A stretch of DNA of 64,000 bases. Source: Sphingobacteriales bacterium (lineage in GTDB: Bacteria > Bacteroidota > Bacteroidia > Chitinophagales > UBA2359). Position 1 is the stretch's first letter. Each line of letters starts with the position of its first letter. The translations under genes and the position numbers were made by a program. Positions 10,062 to 17,869 of the stretch are shown here, piece after piece. The notes below the pieces were generated by a model that saw nothing but the letters and a program-made list of their open reading frames with translations, did no database searches and had not been told where the DNA came from. The DNA lies in NCBI GenBank assembly GCA_016706405.1, contig JADJJT010000001.1, positions 558,001-622,000 of the forward strand, given 5' to 3'.

Positions 10062-11651
10062 TTGAGTTCAAGATTATTTTGTAATTTTATTGTGTTTATA
10101 TTTTTTTTATTAACAATTTATTTAAAAACGTTTTTCTTAAATCCGGAATATTTAAAAAATCATCCGGATTTAAAAAGCCAATGCCTTGATTATATTTTTT
10201 TATCCGGAGAATATGCTGCAATTGGTACTACTAATTTTTATCCGGAAACAATATCGGGTCGCCGCAATACTGCGCCTTTGCCTTTATCTGTTGAAACCCA
10301 GCACTTTAAAATTCATTATACTTTAACCGGTTTACATGCTGTTGCCTCGTTAAATTATGCCGACAGCGTAGCTTTTTACGCCGAATTAGCCTGGCAGCAA
10401 CTAATAACCCAAATGCGTTTTAAAGCCCCAATACCCGACGATACCACCAGCGGCGGACAAAACTTGTTTGATATTTATTTACAAAACATACCTAACCAAG
10501 CCCAAGGCCAAACCTTAGCCGACCCAAGTTTAAACCAAGGGCGTAGCACGGCTATTTGTTATATACTAATACAGCCCAATTTACCCTATATAAACGATTA
10601 CCAAAGTCAGGGGCTTCGCGCAGTTGTTCAGCACGAGTTTTTTCATGCCATACAAAATGCCTATTATGGCTCGGCATTGGCCGGGCAAACCGGCGATGCC
10701 ATTACTACCAGCAACAGTATTGCCGTCAGAGAGGGTACGGCTACTTGGGCGCAAACATTAATTACTAATCCTATAGTTAATTATAGCCATTTAGCTTGTT
10801 TTATGGCTAATGACGCACATTGGCAACAACCCAATCAAAATATTTGGGCTGGCCAAAACGACTCGTACTTATATGAGCAAGCGAGCTATGCTACGGTATT
10901 TTTTTGGCAGTTTTTAACTGAGCATTATGGAAGCGATATCATACGGCTTTTTTGGGAAAAATTAGCTAAAAGTTCGCTACCTGACCCCTCGCAAAGTATG
11001 GCCGGATGGGAGTTTACCGCCTTAGATTCCGTATTACAGCCCTATGGCGGTATTAACACGGCAGTAGGGCAATATTGGTGTGCCTTAACTTTATTGCAGT
11101 TGCGACCTAATTACGAGGTTGTTCGCCAAACAGAACCCGCCTTAACCTTTAAAGATGGCAATAAATATGTGCTCTATATGCCCAATATTACTACTGCGTC
11201 TCCTGTTTTATTAGCTCAAAGCACAACAACCACAAACAAAAATGAAAACCCTTTATTATATGCCATTGGCGGCGCCGCCCTGCACGAAATTAAAGGATGG
11301 CAAGCCCAAGAAAAACAAACCCTGTTTAACCTCGAAATACCTACGCCCAACCACAATTTATTGCCATCGGGTTTGCAAGTTTATTTTATTCAATATAACA
11401 AAAGAACAGAGTCGTTAAAAATATGCAGTGTTCAAATTAAAGAAGCCATTCAAAATCAACCAAATTTATTCAGTTTTTTTCTTCCGGATTGTGCTCACAC
11501 CTCATTTTTAAGCCCGAATGATGCAAGTTTAGCCCAATCACAATTCGATAAAAACTACCTATTATTAGTGCGCACTGCCAACCCCGACACCGCCTTACAA
11601 TTGGGCAACTACGCCCTTCAATATATGCTATATACAACGGTAACAAATTAA
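10062..11651 (+). CDS. Putative secreted zinc metallopeptidase (HEFFHAIQ)
   Basis: A 529-residue protein with a hydrophobic N terminus (about residues 4-26), consistent with a signal peptide or anchor. The zinc-binding motif HEFFHAIQ is at residues 191-198, followed about 30 residues later by VREGTATWAQ. Its glutamate could be the third zinc ligand, as in gluzincin-type peptidases. This architecture resembles the MXAN_6640-type putative metalloproteases, although I cannot confirm family membership. The N terminus is uncertain: TTG at 10062 follows an in-frame TAA at 10053, and no upstream ATG is possible. The first internal Met lies far downstream, so TTG is the best start. It is transcribed divergently from the giant adhesin. 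A weak hairpin follows the stop. Confidence 0.7.
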   Translation: MSSRLFCNFIVFIFFLLTIYLKTFFLNPEYLKNHPDLKSQCLDYIFLSGEYAAIGTTNFYPETISGRRNTAPLPLSVETQHFKIHYTLTGLHAVASLNYADSVAFYAELAWQQLITQMRFKAPIPDDTTSGGQNLFDIYLQNIPNQAQGQTLADPSLNQGRSTAICYILIQPNLPYINDYQSQGLRAVVQHEFFHAIQNAYYGSALAGQTGDAITTSNSIAVREGTATWAQTLITNPIVNYSHLACFMANDAHWQQPNQNIWAGQNDSYLYEQASYATVFFWQFLTEHYGSDIIRLFWEKLAKSSLPDPSQSMAGWEFTALDSVLQPYGGINTAVGQYWCALTLLQLRPNYEVVRQTEPALTFKDGNKYVLYMPNITTASPVLLAQSTTTTNKNENPLLYAIGGAALHEIKGWQAQEKQTLFNLEIPTPNHNLLPSGLQVYFIQYNKRTESLKICSVQIKEAIQNQPNLFSFFLPDCAHTSFLSPNDASLAQSQFDKNYLLLVRTANPDTALQLGNYALQYMLYTTVTN

Positions 11652-11675
11652 ACATAATAAAAAACAACTAAACAC

Positions 11676-11697
11676 AAACAAGTAATGACACTTGTTT
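11676..11697 (+). terminator. Weak intrinsic terminator after the metallopeptidase gene
   Basis: The 8-bp inverted repeat AAACAAGT / ACTTGTTT has a 6-nt loop and lies 25 bp after the stop codon. It is followed by a T-rich tract (TTTTAATTTTA). The stem is AT-rich, so strength is doubtful. Confidence 0.45.
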
Positions 11698-11772
11698 TTA
11701 ATTTTACGTCTAAGTATTATTAATATGGGACAATGTAAATAGTAAAAAAATTAATATAAAATAAAAATTATT

Positions 11773-12171
11773 ATGAAAAAACTATTAGTTTTGTTTTTGG
11801 CAAATTATTTAGCTTGCCTAACTTTGTTGGCACAGCAACCTGCAACAACACCAAATTACCCGCCAACCATTGACCCCAACTATGTTGAAACGCCCATTCA
11901 AGCTACTGCCCCCACCAATTATACTGCTCATATTTTAATGCACGATGGCAAAACCCATTATTATATAATGCTTAATAACGATATTGTGGGCTTGCTTTCA
12001 GATGGAAATTATGGCAAAATAGGCATTAAAAAACGCCCGCCTATTGGCCGCGAAACCGAATTTAGCTATATGGTAAAACTACCTCATGTTGTTTATGCTG
12101 TTGACCCATTAGGCCACGTTTGGCAACAGGTTTCACCGTACCAGGAAATTGTAGGAGCTGTGGTTAAATAG
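11773..12171 (+). CDS. Small secreted protein of unknown function
   Basis: A 132-residue protein with a clear signal peptide (MKKLLVLFLANYLACLTLLAQ, cleavage expected after about residue 21). A Pro/Thr-rich linker follows, then a compact domain with HILMHDGKTHYYIMLNNDIVGL and a terminal VxxxDPLGHVWQQVSPYQEIVG. I recognise no named family. The pattern of short beta-strand-like segments suggests a small periplasmic or outer-surface domain. It lies 121 bp after the metallopeptidase and could be in a separate transcript, since a weak hairpin stands between them. Confidence 0.65.
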   Translation: MKKLLVLFLANYLACLTLLAQQPATTPNYPPTIDPNYVETPIQATAPTNYTAHILMHDGKTHYYIMLNNDIVGLLSDGNYGKIGIKKRPPIGRETEFSYMVKLPHVVYAVDPLGHVWQQVSPYQEIVGAVVK

Positions 12172-12328
12172 CACAGGGTTTGCGTTTCTTTTAGAACTTT
12201 ATAAACGATGCTATAAATCCGGATAAAAATAATATTACCGGAATTAAATACTTGTGGTTAAATTATAACAACTTAAACAAGATGGTCAAGAAAACATAGT
12301 GAGAATAAAATATATTTAAACAAACTGT

Positions 12329-14197
12329 TTACCGCCCAAGTTGTACTAATAAAACCGAAATATCGGCGGGCGACACCCCGCTAATACGACTTGCCTGCCC
12401 TAAAGACAGGGGTTTAATTTTGCTTAGTTTATCTTTTGCCTCGTTTGATAAAGCCGAGATTTTAAAATAGTCAAAATTAGGGTTTAGGCGAATATTTTCT
12501 AAACGTTGCATTTTGTTGGCCAATTCGCGTTCTTTGGCAATATACGATTCGTATTTTAGGTTTGTTTCGGTTGTTTCGGCGGTTTTGGGGTCAATATCTT
12601 GTAAATCGGTGGCAATTTGTGGTATTTTAAGTAAATCGCTTAAGGTTATTTCGGGGCGAAGTAATATTTGCAGTAGTTTTGATTTTTGCCGCAGTGGCGA
12701 GCCGCCTTTTTGTTCAATAATGGTATTAATGGCATCGGGGGCAATCGAGTTTTCGGTTAGGTAGTTTACAAGGGCGGCACTTTGGTTAACGCGGTTTTGA
12801 ACGGCGTTTATACGTTGTTGACTTGCAAGGCCAATTTGGTAGCCAATTGGGGTAAGTCTAAGGTCGGCGTTATCTTGGCGCAACAGCAAGCGATATTCGG
12901 CGCGCGAGGTAAACATGCGGTAGGGTTCTTCGGTGCCTTTATTAATAAGGTCGTCAATTAGCACGCCTATATACGCTTGGTCTCGGGTTAAAATCAAGGC
13001 GTTTTGCTCCTTAATTTTAAGGTGTGCGTTTATTCCGGCCATTAAGCCTTGGCAGGCGGCTTCTTCGTAGCCGGTGGTGCCGTTAATTTGGCCTGCAAAA
13101 TAAAGGTTATCAACTAATTTTGTTTCGAGGGTGTGATAAAGTTGTACGGGTGGGAAATAGTCGTATTCAATGGCATATCCGGGTCTAAACAGTTTAGCGT
13201 TCTCAAATCCGGGTATTTTTGTAATTGCTTTGTATTGCACTTCTTCAGGCAAAGAGGTTGAAAATCCGTTTACATAAATTTCGATAGTGTTCCATCCCTC
13301 TGGCTCTACAAAAATTTGATGTCTGTCGCGTTCGGCAAAGCGTTCAATTTTATCTTCAATACTTGGGCAATAGCGCGGGCCTAAGCCTTTAATGCGCCCT
13401 GTAAACATTGGCGACTCGTCAAAACCGGTGCGCAAAATTTCGTGTACTTGGGCATTGGTGTAGGTTATATGGCATGGGCGTTGCTGGTGTAACGGCAAAA
13501 TTTGTGTTTCGTCGCTAAACGAAAATTTTTCGGGATTTTCATCTCCGGGCTGAATTTCCATCAGGTTATAATTTAGGCTACGGCCATCAACACGTGGTGG
13601 CGTTCCTGTTTTCATACGGCCAGTTTCAAAACCTAAACTTACTAATTGTTCGGTAATTCCGGTAGCGGCTTTTTCGGCCATACGGCCACCGCCAAACTGT
13701 TTTTGCCCAACGTGGATAATGCCATTTAAAAATGTTCCGTTAGTTAGTACAACGGCCTTTGCGTATATTGTTTGCCCCATTCCGGTAATTACCCCTTGCA
13801 CTTGTTTGTTGTTTACTACTAAGGCGCGCACCATGTCTTGCCAAAAATCAATATTAGGCGTTTGTTCAAGTTTATAGCGCCATTCGGAGGAAAACAACAT
13901 CCGGTCGTTTTGGGCGCGCGGGCTCCACATGGCTGGCCCTTTTGAGCGGTTTAACATCCGGAATTGAATCATTGATTTATCGGTAATTATACCCGAGTAG
14001 CCACCAAGTGCATCTATTTCGCGCACAATTTGCCCTTTTGCTACGCCACCCATTGCCGGATTGCAGCTCATTTGGCCAATGGTTTGCATATTCATGGTAA
14101 TTAACAACACACTTGACCCCATATTTGCCGCGGCGGCGGCTGCCTCGCAACCGGCATGGCCAGCACCAACTACAATAATATCGTATTTTTTAAACAT
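12329..14197 (-). CDS. mnmG: tRNA uridine-5-carboxymethylaminomethyl(34) synthesis enzyme MnmG (GidA)
   Basis: A 622-residue protein of the usual MnmG length. The N-terminal FAD-binding Rossmann motif GAGHAG is at residues 11-16. Family signatures follow: CNPAMGGxAKG, MLNRSKGPAMWSPRAQ, NGTFLNG, RMKTGTPPR, and FAGQINGTTGYEEAACQG near the second FAD site. The C-terminal helical domain is present. With MnmE, the enzyme installs the carboxymethylaminomethyl group at the wobble uridine of several tRNAs. The start ATG is 14195-14197. A TAATTTTG promoter element lies only four bases upstream, so the transcript may be leaderless or nearly so. Location beside two parS-like sites and near DnaA boxes fits the frequent placement of gidA close to oriC in bacteria. 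Confidence 0.97.
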   Translation of the reverse strand: MFKKYDIIVVGAGHAGCEAAAAAANMGSSVLLITMNMQTIGQMSCNPAMGGVAKGQIVREIDALGGYSGIITDKSMIQFRMLNRSKGPAMWSPRAQNDRMLFSSEWRYKLEQTPNIDFWQDMVRALVVNNKQVQGVITGMGQTIYAKAVVLTNGTFLNGIIHVGQKQFGGGRMAEKAATGITEQLVSLGFETGRMKTGTPPRVDGRSLNYNLMEIQPGDENPEKFSFSDETQILPLHQQRPCHITYTNAQVHEILRTGFDESPMFTGRIKGLGPRYCPSIEDKIERFAERDRHQIFVEPEGWNTIEIYVNGFSTSLPEEVQYKAITKIPGFENAKLFRPGYAIEYDYFPPVQLYHTLETKLVDNLYFAGQINGTTGYEEAACQGLMAGINAHLKIKEQNALILTRDQAYIGVLIDDLINKGTEEPYRMFTSRAEYRLLLRQDNADLRLTPIGYQIGLASQQRINAVQNRVNQSAALVNYLTENSIAPDAINTIIEQKGGSPLRQKSKLLQILLRPEITLSDLLKIPQIATDLQDIDPKTAETTETNLKYESYIAKERELANKMQRLENIRLNPNFDYFKISALSNEAKDKLSKIKPLSLGQASRISGVSPADISVLLVQLGR

Positions 14198-14201
14198 GGC
14201 G

Positions 14202-14209
14202 CAAAATTA
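14202..14209 (-). promoter_or_regulatory. Putative -7 element immediately upstream of mnmG
   Basis: On the minus strand the sequence is TAATTTTG, then GCGCC, then the mnmG ATG. It fits TAnnTTTG. Transcription would be expected to start at or inside the start codon. Confidence 0.4.
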
Positions 14210-14276
14210 CCACAATTTATAGGTTTAGCAAAATTGGCATTTTATAGCGGTTATGCTAATTTTAAAAACATTCAAT

Positions 14277-14292
14277 TGTTCCACGTGGAACA
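14277..14292. other. parS: parS-like ParB binding site 1
   Basis: TGTTCCACGTGGAACA is a perfect 16-bp palindrome. It equals the parS variant known from Pseudomonas-type chromosomes and differs from the general bacterial consensus TGTTTCACGTGAAACA by one symmetric base pair. It is non-coding, between the 3' end of the L,D-transpeptidase gene and the mnmG start. Confidence 0.8.
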
Positions 14293-14323
14293 GTACCGAA
14301 AAGCCGCCTTGCATAAATTATTT

Positions 14324-14339
14324 TGTTCCACGTGGAACA
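14324..14339. other. parS: parS-like ParB binding site 2
   Basis: A second identical TGTTCCACGTGGAACA begins 47 bp after the first. Two perfect copies of a 16-bp palindrome in one 187-bp intergenic region are very unlikely by chance. They lie about 3 kb from the cluster of DnaA boxes. Genes parA and parB are not in this window. Confidence 0.8.
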
Positions 14340-14384
14340 AAATTAAAGCATCCGGACAAAGAGTTAAATTTAGAGGAGTTTCAA

Positions 14385-15830
14385 CTATAAGTTTATTAGT
14401 TGTGTAATTTGTCGCTTATCGTAACCATAAACATCGCGGCCAAATTGCAGCTTACCGTTTTCATTTACCCAAGTTGTAAGGTAAAACACATGCACTTTAA
14501 CAGGCTCGGGTAATTTTGCGTAAGTTTCGCGGCCTTTATACATGGCGCCTTTAATAGCCGATTCATCCCATGTGCTGCCTTGTAAAACTTTTTGGGCAAA
14601 CTCAACAGGCTGTTGTACACGTACGCAACCATGACTAACAGCGCGGTAATCGGCCAAAAAATCGGTTTTATTAGGGGTGTCGTGCAAATAAATATTATAG
14701 CCGTTGGTAAAAGGAAATTTAGCCTGCCCCATACTATTGGTTTCTTTGGGGCGCTGGCGCATACGCACGCGGCGCATATCGACATCATGCCAATTAATAT
14801 CGAGGGGGTTTACCTTTTGGCCATCTAACCATACATCTACGTCGGCCACAACAATTACAGCAGGATTCATTAAAATAAACTCCATTTCTTCTTTGGCAAT
14901 ATTGGTAGGTATATTCCACACGGGGCTAAAAATTGCATTTGTCATGGGTTTGTTGACCAATATGGGAGTAGCATGTTTAGGCTCGCCCACACAAGCCCTG
15001 ATTGTTGAAACGGTATCGCCTTTATCAACAACACGAATTAAAAACTCGGGAATATTAACCCAAACATGTCTTTCGCCCAAACTTTCGGGTAGCCAGCGCA
15101 AACGTTCCATTGAAAGTTTGATGGCATTTATGCTATTTTCTGTTGTATCGGCTGAAGGTGCTTGTAAATAAAGCGCTAATTGTTTTTTTAGCAGTGGATA
15201 TTGCGGATGCTGTGGCGATAAATTAGCCAATGCAGTTTCAAAATTATTTCCGGATGTTGTTAAGGCGGCTGTAAGGTTGTCGGCTAAGTTTTGTTTGCGC
15301 GGCGAAATATCCCAAAGTCCCTTGGGCTTAAATTGCCCTGTTAATTGGTCAGAAGCGTAAGCCATATAACTAAGGGTTAGTGCGGCATCTAATTGCGAAA
15401 GTTTAGCGGTATCGGTGGCTGTTTTACGCAAACTATCAATTTGCTGCAAACCGTAACGATTAGGGTTTAAGCCCTCGGCAGCAGCATTGGCAATAGTTTT
15501 AAGCAAAGCACTTCCTTGTTGGTTTATTTCGTCTTTACCAATCCACGCCCATTGAAAATCGCGTTTTGTATAAAATTGGGCAACCGCCGCTTTAATCGAA
15601 TCGGCAGCTTTGTTTGAAAATCCAGTCCATACAAATTGCTGTGGCGTAATAACCTGCTCAAGCGCTTGTTTAATTTTTACCCGCCCTATTGAATCGGCAC
15701 GGGCGGCTGCGGCAATTGCTTTGGCATTTTTGTTCTCAGAGTCTGTACCCGAATTACATCCGGATATTAATACTAAAAAAAATGCAAAACAAAAAATAAA
15801 ATTATAATAAAAAATGATAAAGTCTTTCAT
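14385..15830 (-). CDS. L,D-transpeptidase lipoprotein (YcbB/LdtD-like)
   Basis: About 481 residues from ATG at 15828-15830. The open frame extends to a TTG six codons further upstream, but the ATG gives a clean lipoprotein signal: MKDF, a hydrophobic run, then lipobox LISGC. Residues of about 50-250 form the helical scaffold seen in YcbB-type enzymes. The C-terminal YkuD catalytic domain has AIFSPVWNIPTNIA, IYLHDTPNK and the motif RAVSHGCVRVQ, with catalytic Cys at about residue 402. The enzyme makes 3-3 cross-links in peptidoglycan or attaches proteins to it, in the periplasm. Its stop lies just beyond the parS-like pair. Family assignment is strong, exact substrate is inferred. Confidence 0.9.
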   Translation of the reverse strand: MKDFIIFYYNFIFCFAFFLVLISGCNSGTDSENKNAKAIAAAARADSIGRVKIKQALEQVITPQQFVWTGFSNKAADSIKAAVAQFYTKRDFQWAWIGKDEINQQGSALLKTIANAAAEGLNPNRYGLQQIDSLRKTATDTAKLSQLDAALTLSYMAYASDQLTGQFKPKGLWDISPRKQNLADNLTAALTTSGNNFETALANLSPQHPQYPLLKKQLALYLQAPSADTTENSINAIKLSMERLRWLPESLGERHVWVNIPEFLIRVVDKGDTVSTIRACVGEPKHATPILVNKPMTNAIFSPVWNIPTNIAKEEMEFILMNPAVIVVADVDVWLDGQKVNPLDINWHDVDMRRVRMRQRPKETNSMGQAKFPFTNGYNIYLHDTPNKTDFLADYRAVSHGCVRVQQPVEFAQKVLQGSTWDESAIKGAMYKGRETYAKLPEPVKVHVFYLTTWVNENGKLQFGRDVYGYDKRQITQLINL

Positions 15831-15909
15831 AAAATCGCTTTCAATCAAATATTCGGCAAAAATACAAGTTCCGGAAATAATAGCATCATAAAAACTAAAT
15901 TCAAAGGGC

Positions 15910-15917
15910 TATCTTTG
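15910..15917 (+). promoter_or_regulatory. Putative -7 promoter element of the TPR-like gene
   Basis: TATCTTTG matches TAnnTTTG and lies 48 bp upstream of the ATG at 15965. The expected start site is near 15924. Confidence 0.45.
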
Positions 15918-15964
15918 CGCTAAAATTATTTATCTTACTAAAAAAAGTATTATTGTATTAAATT

Positions 15965-16630
15965 ATGGCAATAAACCCCAATTTTAAACACATAAAGATT
16001 ACACGCGGCCAAATGCAAACTACAGACATGGATTATATACCGCCGCGTGGTGTTGATGTGCAAACCTTAGCGCGCAAAGTTGAAACAAACCCAAACGAGG
16101 CTATTACCGAAATCAGAGCGCTTATAGAAAAACACCCAAAGCAAACAGCATTGTTATATAATATTTTAACGGTGGCGTACCAACATGCTAAAAAGAGCAA
16201 AAAGGAGTTTTTAGAAATGACCAAAGAAGGCTACGAAAAAAACCCGAACTACTTGTTTGCAAAAGTTGCATACGGCCAGGCGTGTTTACAAAACAAGCAA
16301 AGAAATAAAGTGGTCGAAATTTTTAACGGCAAATTTGATTTGCAAGAACTTTACCCAAAACGGCGCGACTTCCATGTGCAAGAGGCCGTTGTGTTTTATG
16401 GTTTTCTGTGCCAGTTTGCTATGAGCGAAAAAGACACCGAAACCGCCGAGCAATATTATGAGTATATAAAATCGCTTGACCCTACTAACCCACAACTAAA
16501 ACAATTACAACAGCTTTTAATGGTTAGCCGTTTTCCGAGTTGGACGCGCTATGCCATCATTGCAGGTATTGCCGTATTGGTTTTAGGTGTAATATACTTG
16601 CTTTACCTGTTATTCGCATGGATTTTCTAA
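15965..16630 (+). CDS. Tail-anchored TPR-like protein
   Basis: A 221-residue protein without signal peptide. Residues of about 30-180 are helical with TPR-like spacing (LLYNILTVAYQHAKKSKKEFLEMTKEGYEKNPN; EQYYEYIKSLDPTNPQ). The C terminus (about 197-221, YAIIAGIAVLVLGVIYLLYLLF) is a single membrane segment at the very end, so most of the protein would face the cytoplasm. No named family is recognised. It lies 46 bp upstream of rpiB in the same direction and probably shares its transcript. A role in protein-protein contacts is inferred only from the repeats. Confidence 0.7.
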   Translation: MAINPNFKHIKITRGQMQTTDMDYIPPRGVDVQTLARKVETNPNEAITEIRALIEKHPKQTALLYNILTVAYQHAKKSKKEFLEMTKEGYEKNPNYLFAKVAYGQACLQNKQRNKVVEIFNGKFDLQELYPKRRDFHVQEAVVFYGFLCQFAMSEKDTETAEQYYEYIKSLDPTNPQLKQLQQLLMVSRFPSWTRYAIIAGIAVLVLGVIYLLYLLFAWIF

Positions 16631-16676
16631 GCAGCAAATAAATTAAACATACAATAATATAGTAAAATATTTTTTT

Positions 16677-17114
16677 ATGCAAACTATATCAATAGCTATT
16701 GGAAGCGACCACGCTGGATACACCGCCAAAACAGCCTTAATACAGCATTTAAAATTGCATGGTTACCAAATTACCGATGTTGGAACACATAGCCTCGAAA
16801 GTGCTGATTATCCGGATTTTGCCCACGCAGTAGCCAATCAAATTAACAACGGCGATGCCCAAATGGGCTTTTTACTTTGCGGAAGCGCCAACGGGGTGGC
16901 AATAGCTGCTAATAAACACACCAATATACGCGCTGCAATTGCCTGGCTACCCGAGTTGGCAGCTTTGGCACGCCAACACAACAACGCCAATATCTTATGT
17001 TTTCCGGCAAGGTATGTAACTATAACCGATATTTATGCCATGGCCGATATATTTTTAAACACCGAATTTGAAGGAGGCCGACATAAAAATCGCGTGGACA
17101 AAATAAATTGTTAA
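16677..17114 (+). CDS. rpiB: Ribose-5-phosphate isomerase B
   Basis: A 145-residue protein of the RpiB/LacAB family. It interconverts ribose 5-phosphate and ribulose 5-phosphate in the non-oxidative pentose phosphate pathway. Visible signatures are IAIGSDHAGY at the N terminus (Asp and His of the substrate site), VGTHSLESADYPDFA, LLCGSANGVAIAANK with the catalytic Cys and the phosphate loop, and HNNANILCFPARY. The C terminus FEGGRHKNRVDKI is typical. It is the last gene before the candidate replication origin. Confidence 0.95.
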   Translation: MQTISIAIGSDHAGYTAKTALIQHLKLHGYQITDVGTHSLESADYPDFAHAVANQINNGDAQMGFLLCGSANGVAIAANKHTNIRAAIAWLPELAALARQHNNANILCFPARYVTITDIYAMADIFLNTEFEGGRHKNRVDKINC

Positions 17115-17869
17115 TACACTTTCTTGTTTTCGCGCAAATAAAAAAACAACGAACCATGCAAACTATTATTCACTTTCCACTAATAAGTTAATTAGAATAA
17201 AATTTTTTTAAAAAAATCTTTTAGTTCATTATTATAGTGTGGATAAGGTGGAAAATAAAAACACAAAAAACTTGTTTTTCCGGATATTACCACCGGAAAA
17301 CAACTTATCCACTGTGAAAAAAAGAGCTAACTAATTGATTTTAAGCACTTTGTGGTTTTATTAACAATTAGCGTGCAAGTTATCCACCGGATAAATACCG
17401 GCGCAGGCAGTTTATAATAACCAATTTAAACTCGTTGATAAATTATAGTGAATGACCGGATAAACAGCCTGTTTTACACAAATACATGGTCAAGAAAATA
17501 ACGAGGAGAGCGCAATGAGGAAAAACAAGTGTTTATGCACGCGCCACGCCGCTTAGTTGTGGATAAGTAGAGTTTTCTAAAATATTGATTTTGAGACGAT
17601 AATAAAATTGCCTTTTTTGTAACGTGTATAACTTAAAAAAATAAACACATAGTCTTATTGAAATGGGGTGTGTAAATTAAAATGTGGATAAGTGGCGATT
17701 ATTGTGAGTGGGTATAGGTTTATTCACAAAAATAGATGGTGATTTAAAAAAAAAGAGTGGATAACTGAGCGTTTGGACAGAGAATAGAACAGCAATACAG
17801 TTTTCCGGATATTTTAGTATTCATTGTTTGAAACGCATAGCTCAAATAGAACAATATTGCTACAACAAG
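17115..17869. other. oriC: Candidate chromosomal replication origin (oriC)
   Basis: A 755-bp non-coding region. Perfect DnaA boxes (TTATCCACA, here read as TGTGGATAA) are at 17238-17246, 17558-17566 and 17683-17691. One-mismatch boxes are at 17305-17313 (TTATCCACT), 17380-17388 (TTATCCACC), 17720-17728 (TTATTCACA) and 17756-17764 (AGTGGATAA). An AT-rich stretch at 17181-17237 next to the first box could be the unwinding element. A bulged hairpin (TTGTTTTTCCGG / CCGGAAAACAA) lies at about 17271-17304. Two parS-like sites are about 3 kb away. The density of boxes is far above chance. That this is the functional origin is inferred, because dnaA is not in the window. Confidence 0.75.
17181..17237. 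other. Candidate DNA unwinding element
   Basis: A 57-bp run with only about six G or C bases, directly flanking the perfect DnaA box at 17238. This arrangement is usual for bacterial origins. Unwinding itself cannot be judged from sequence. Confidence 0.5.

Noticed and set aside
12282..12294. ATGGTCAAGAAAA shared with 17485-17497 near the DnaA boxes
   Set aside because: A 13-bp match of this composition is expected several times by chance in 64 kb and the flanks do not align well.
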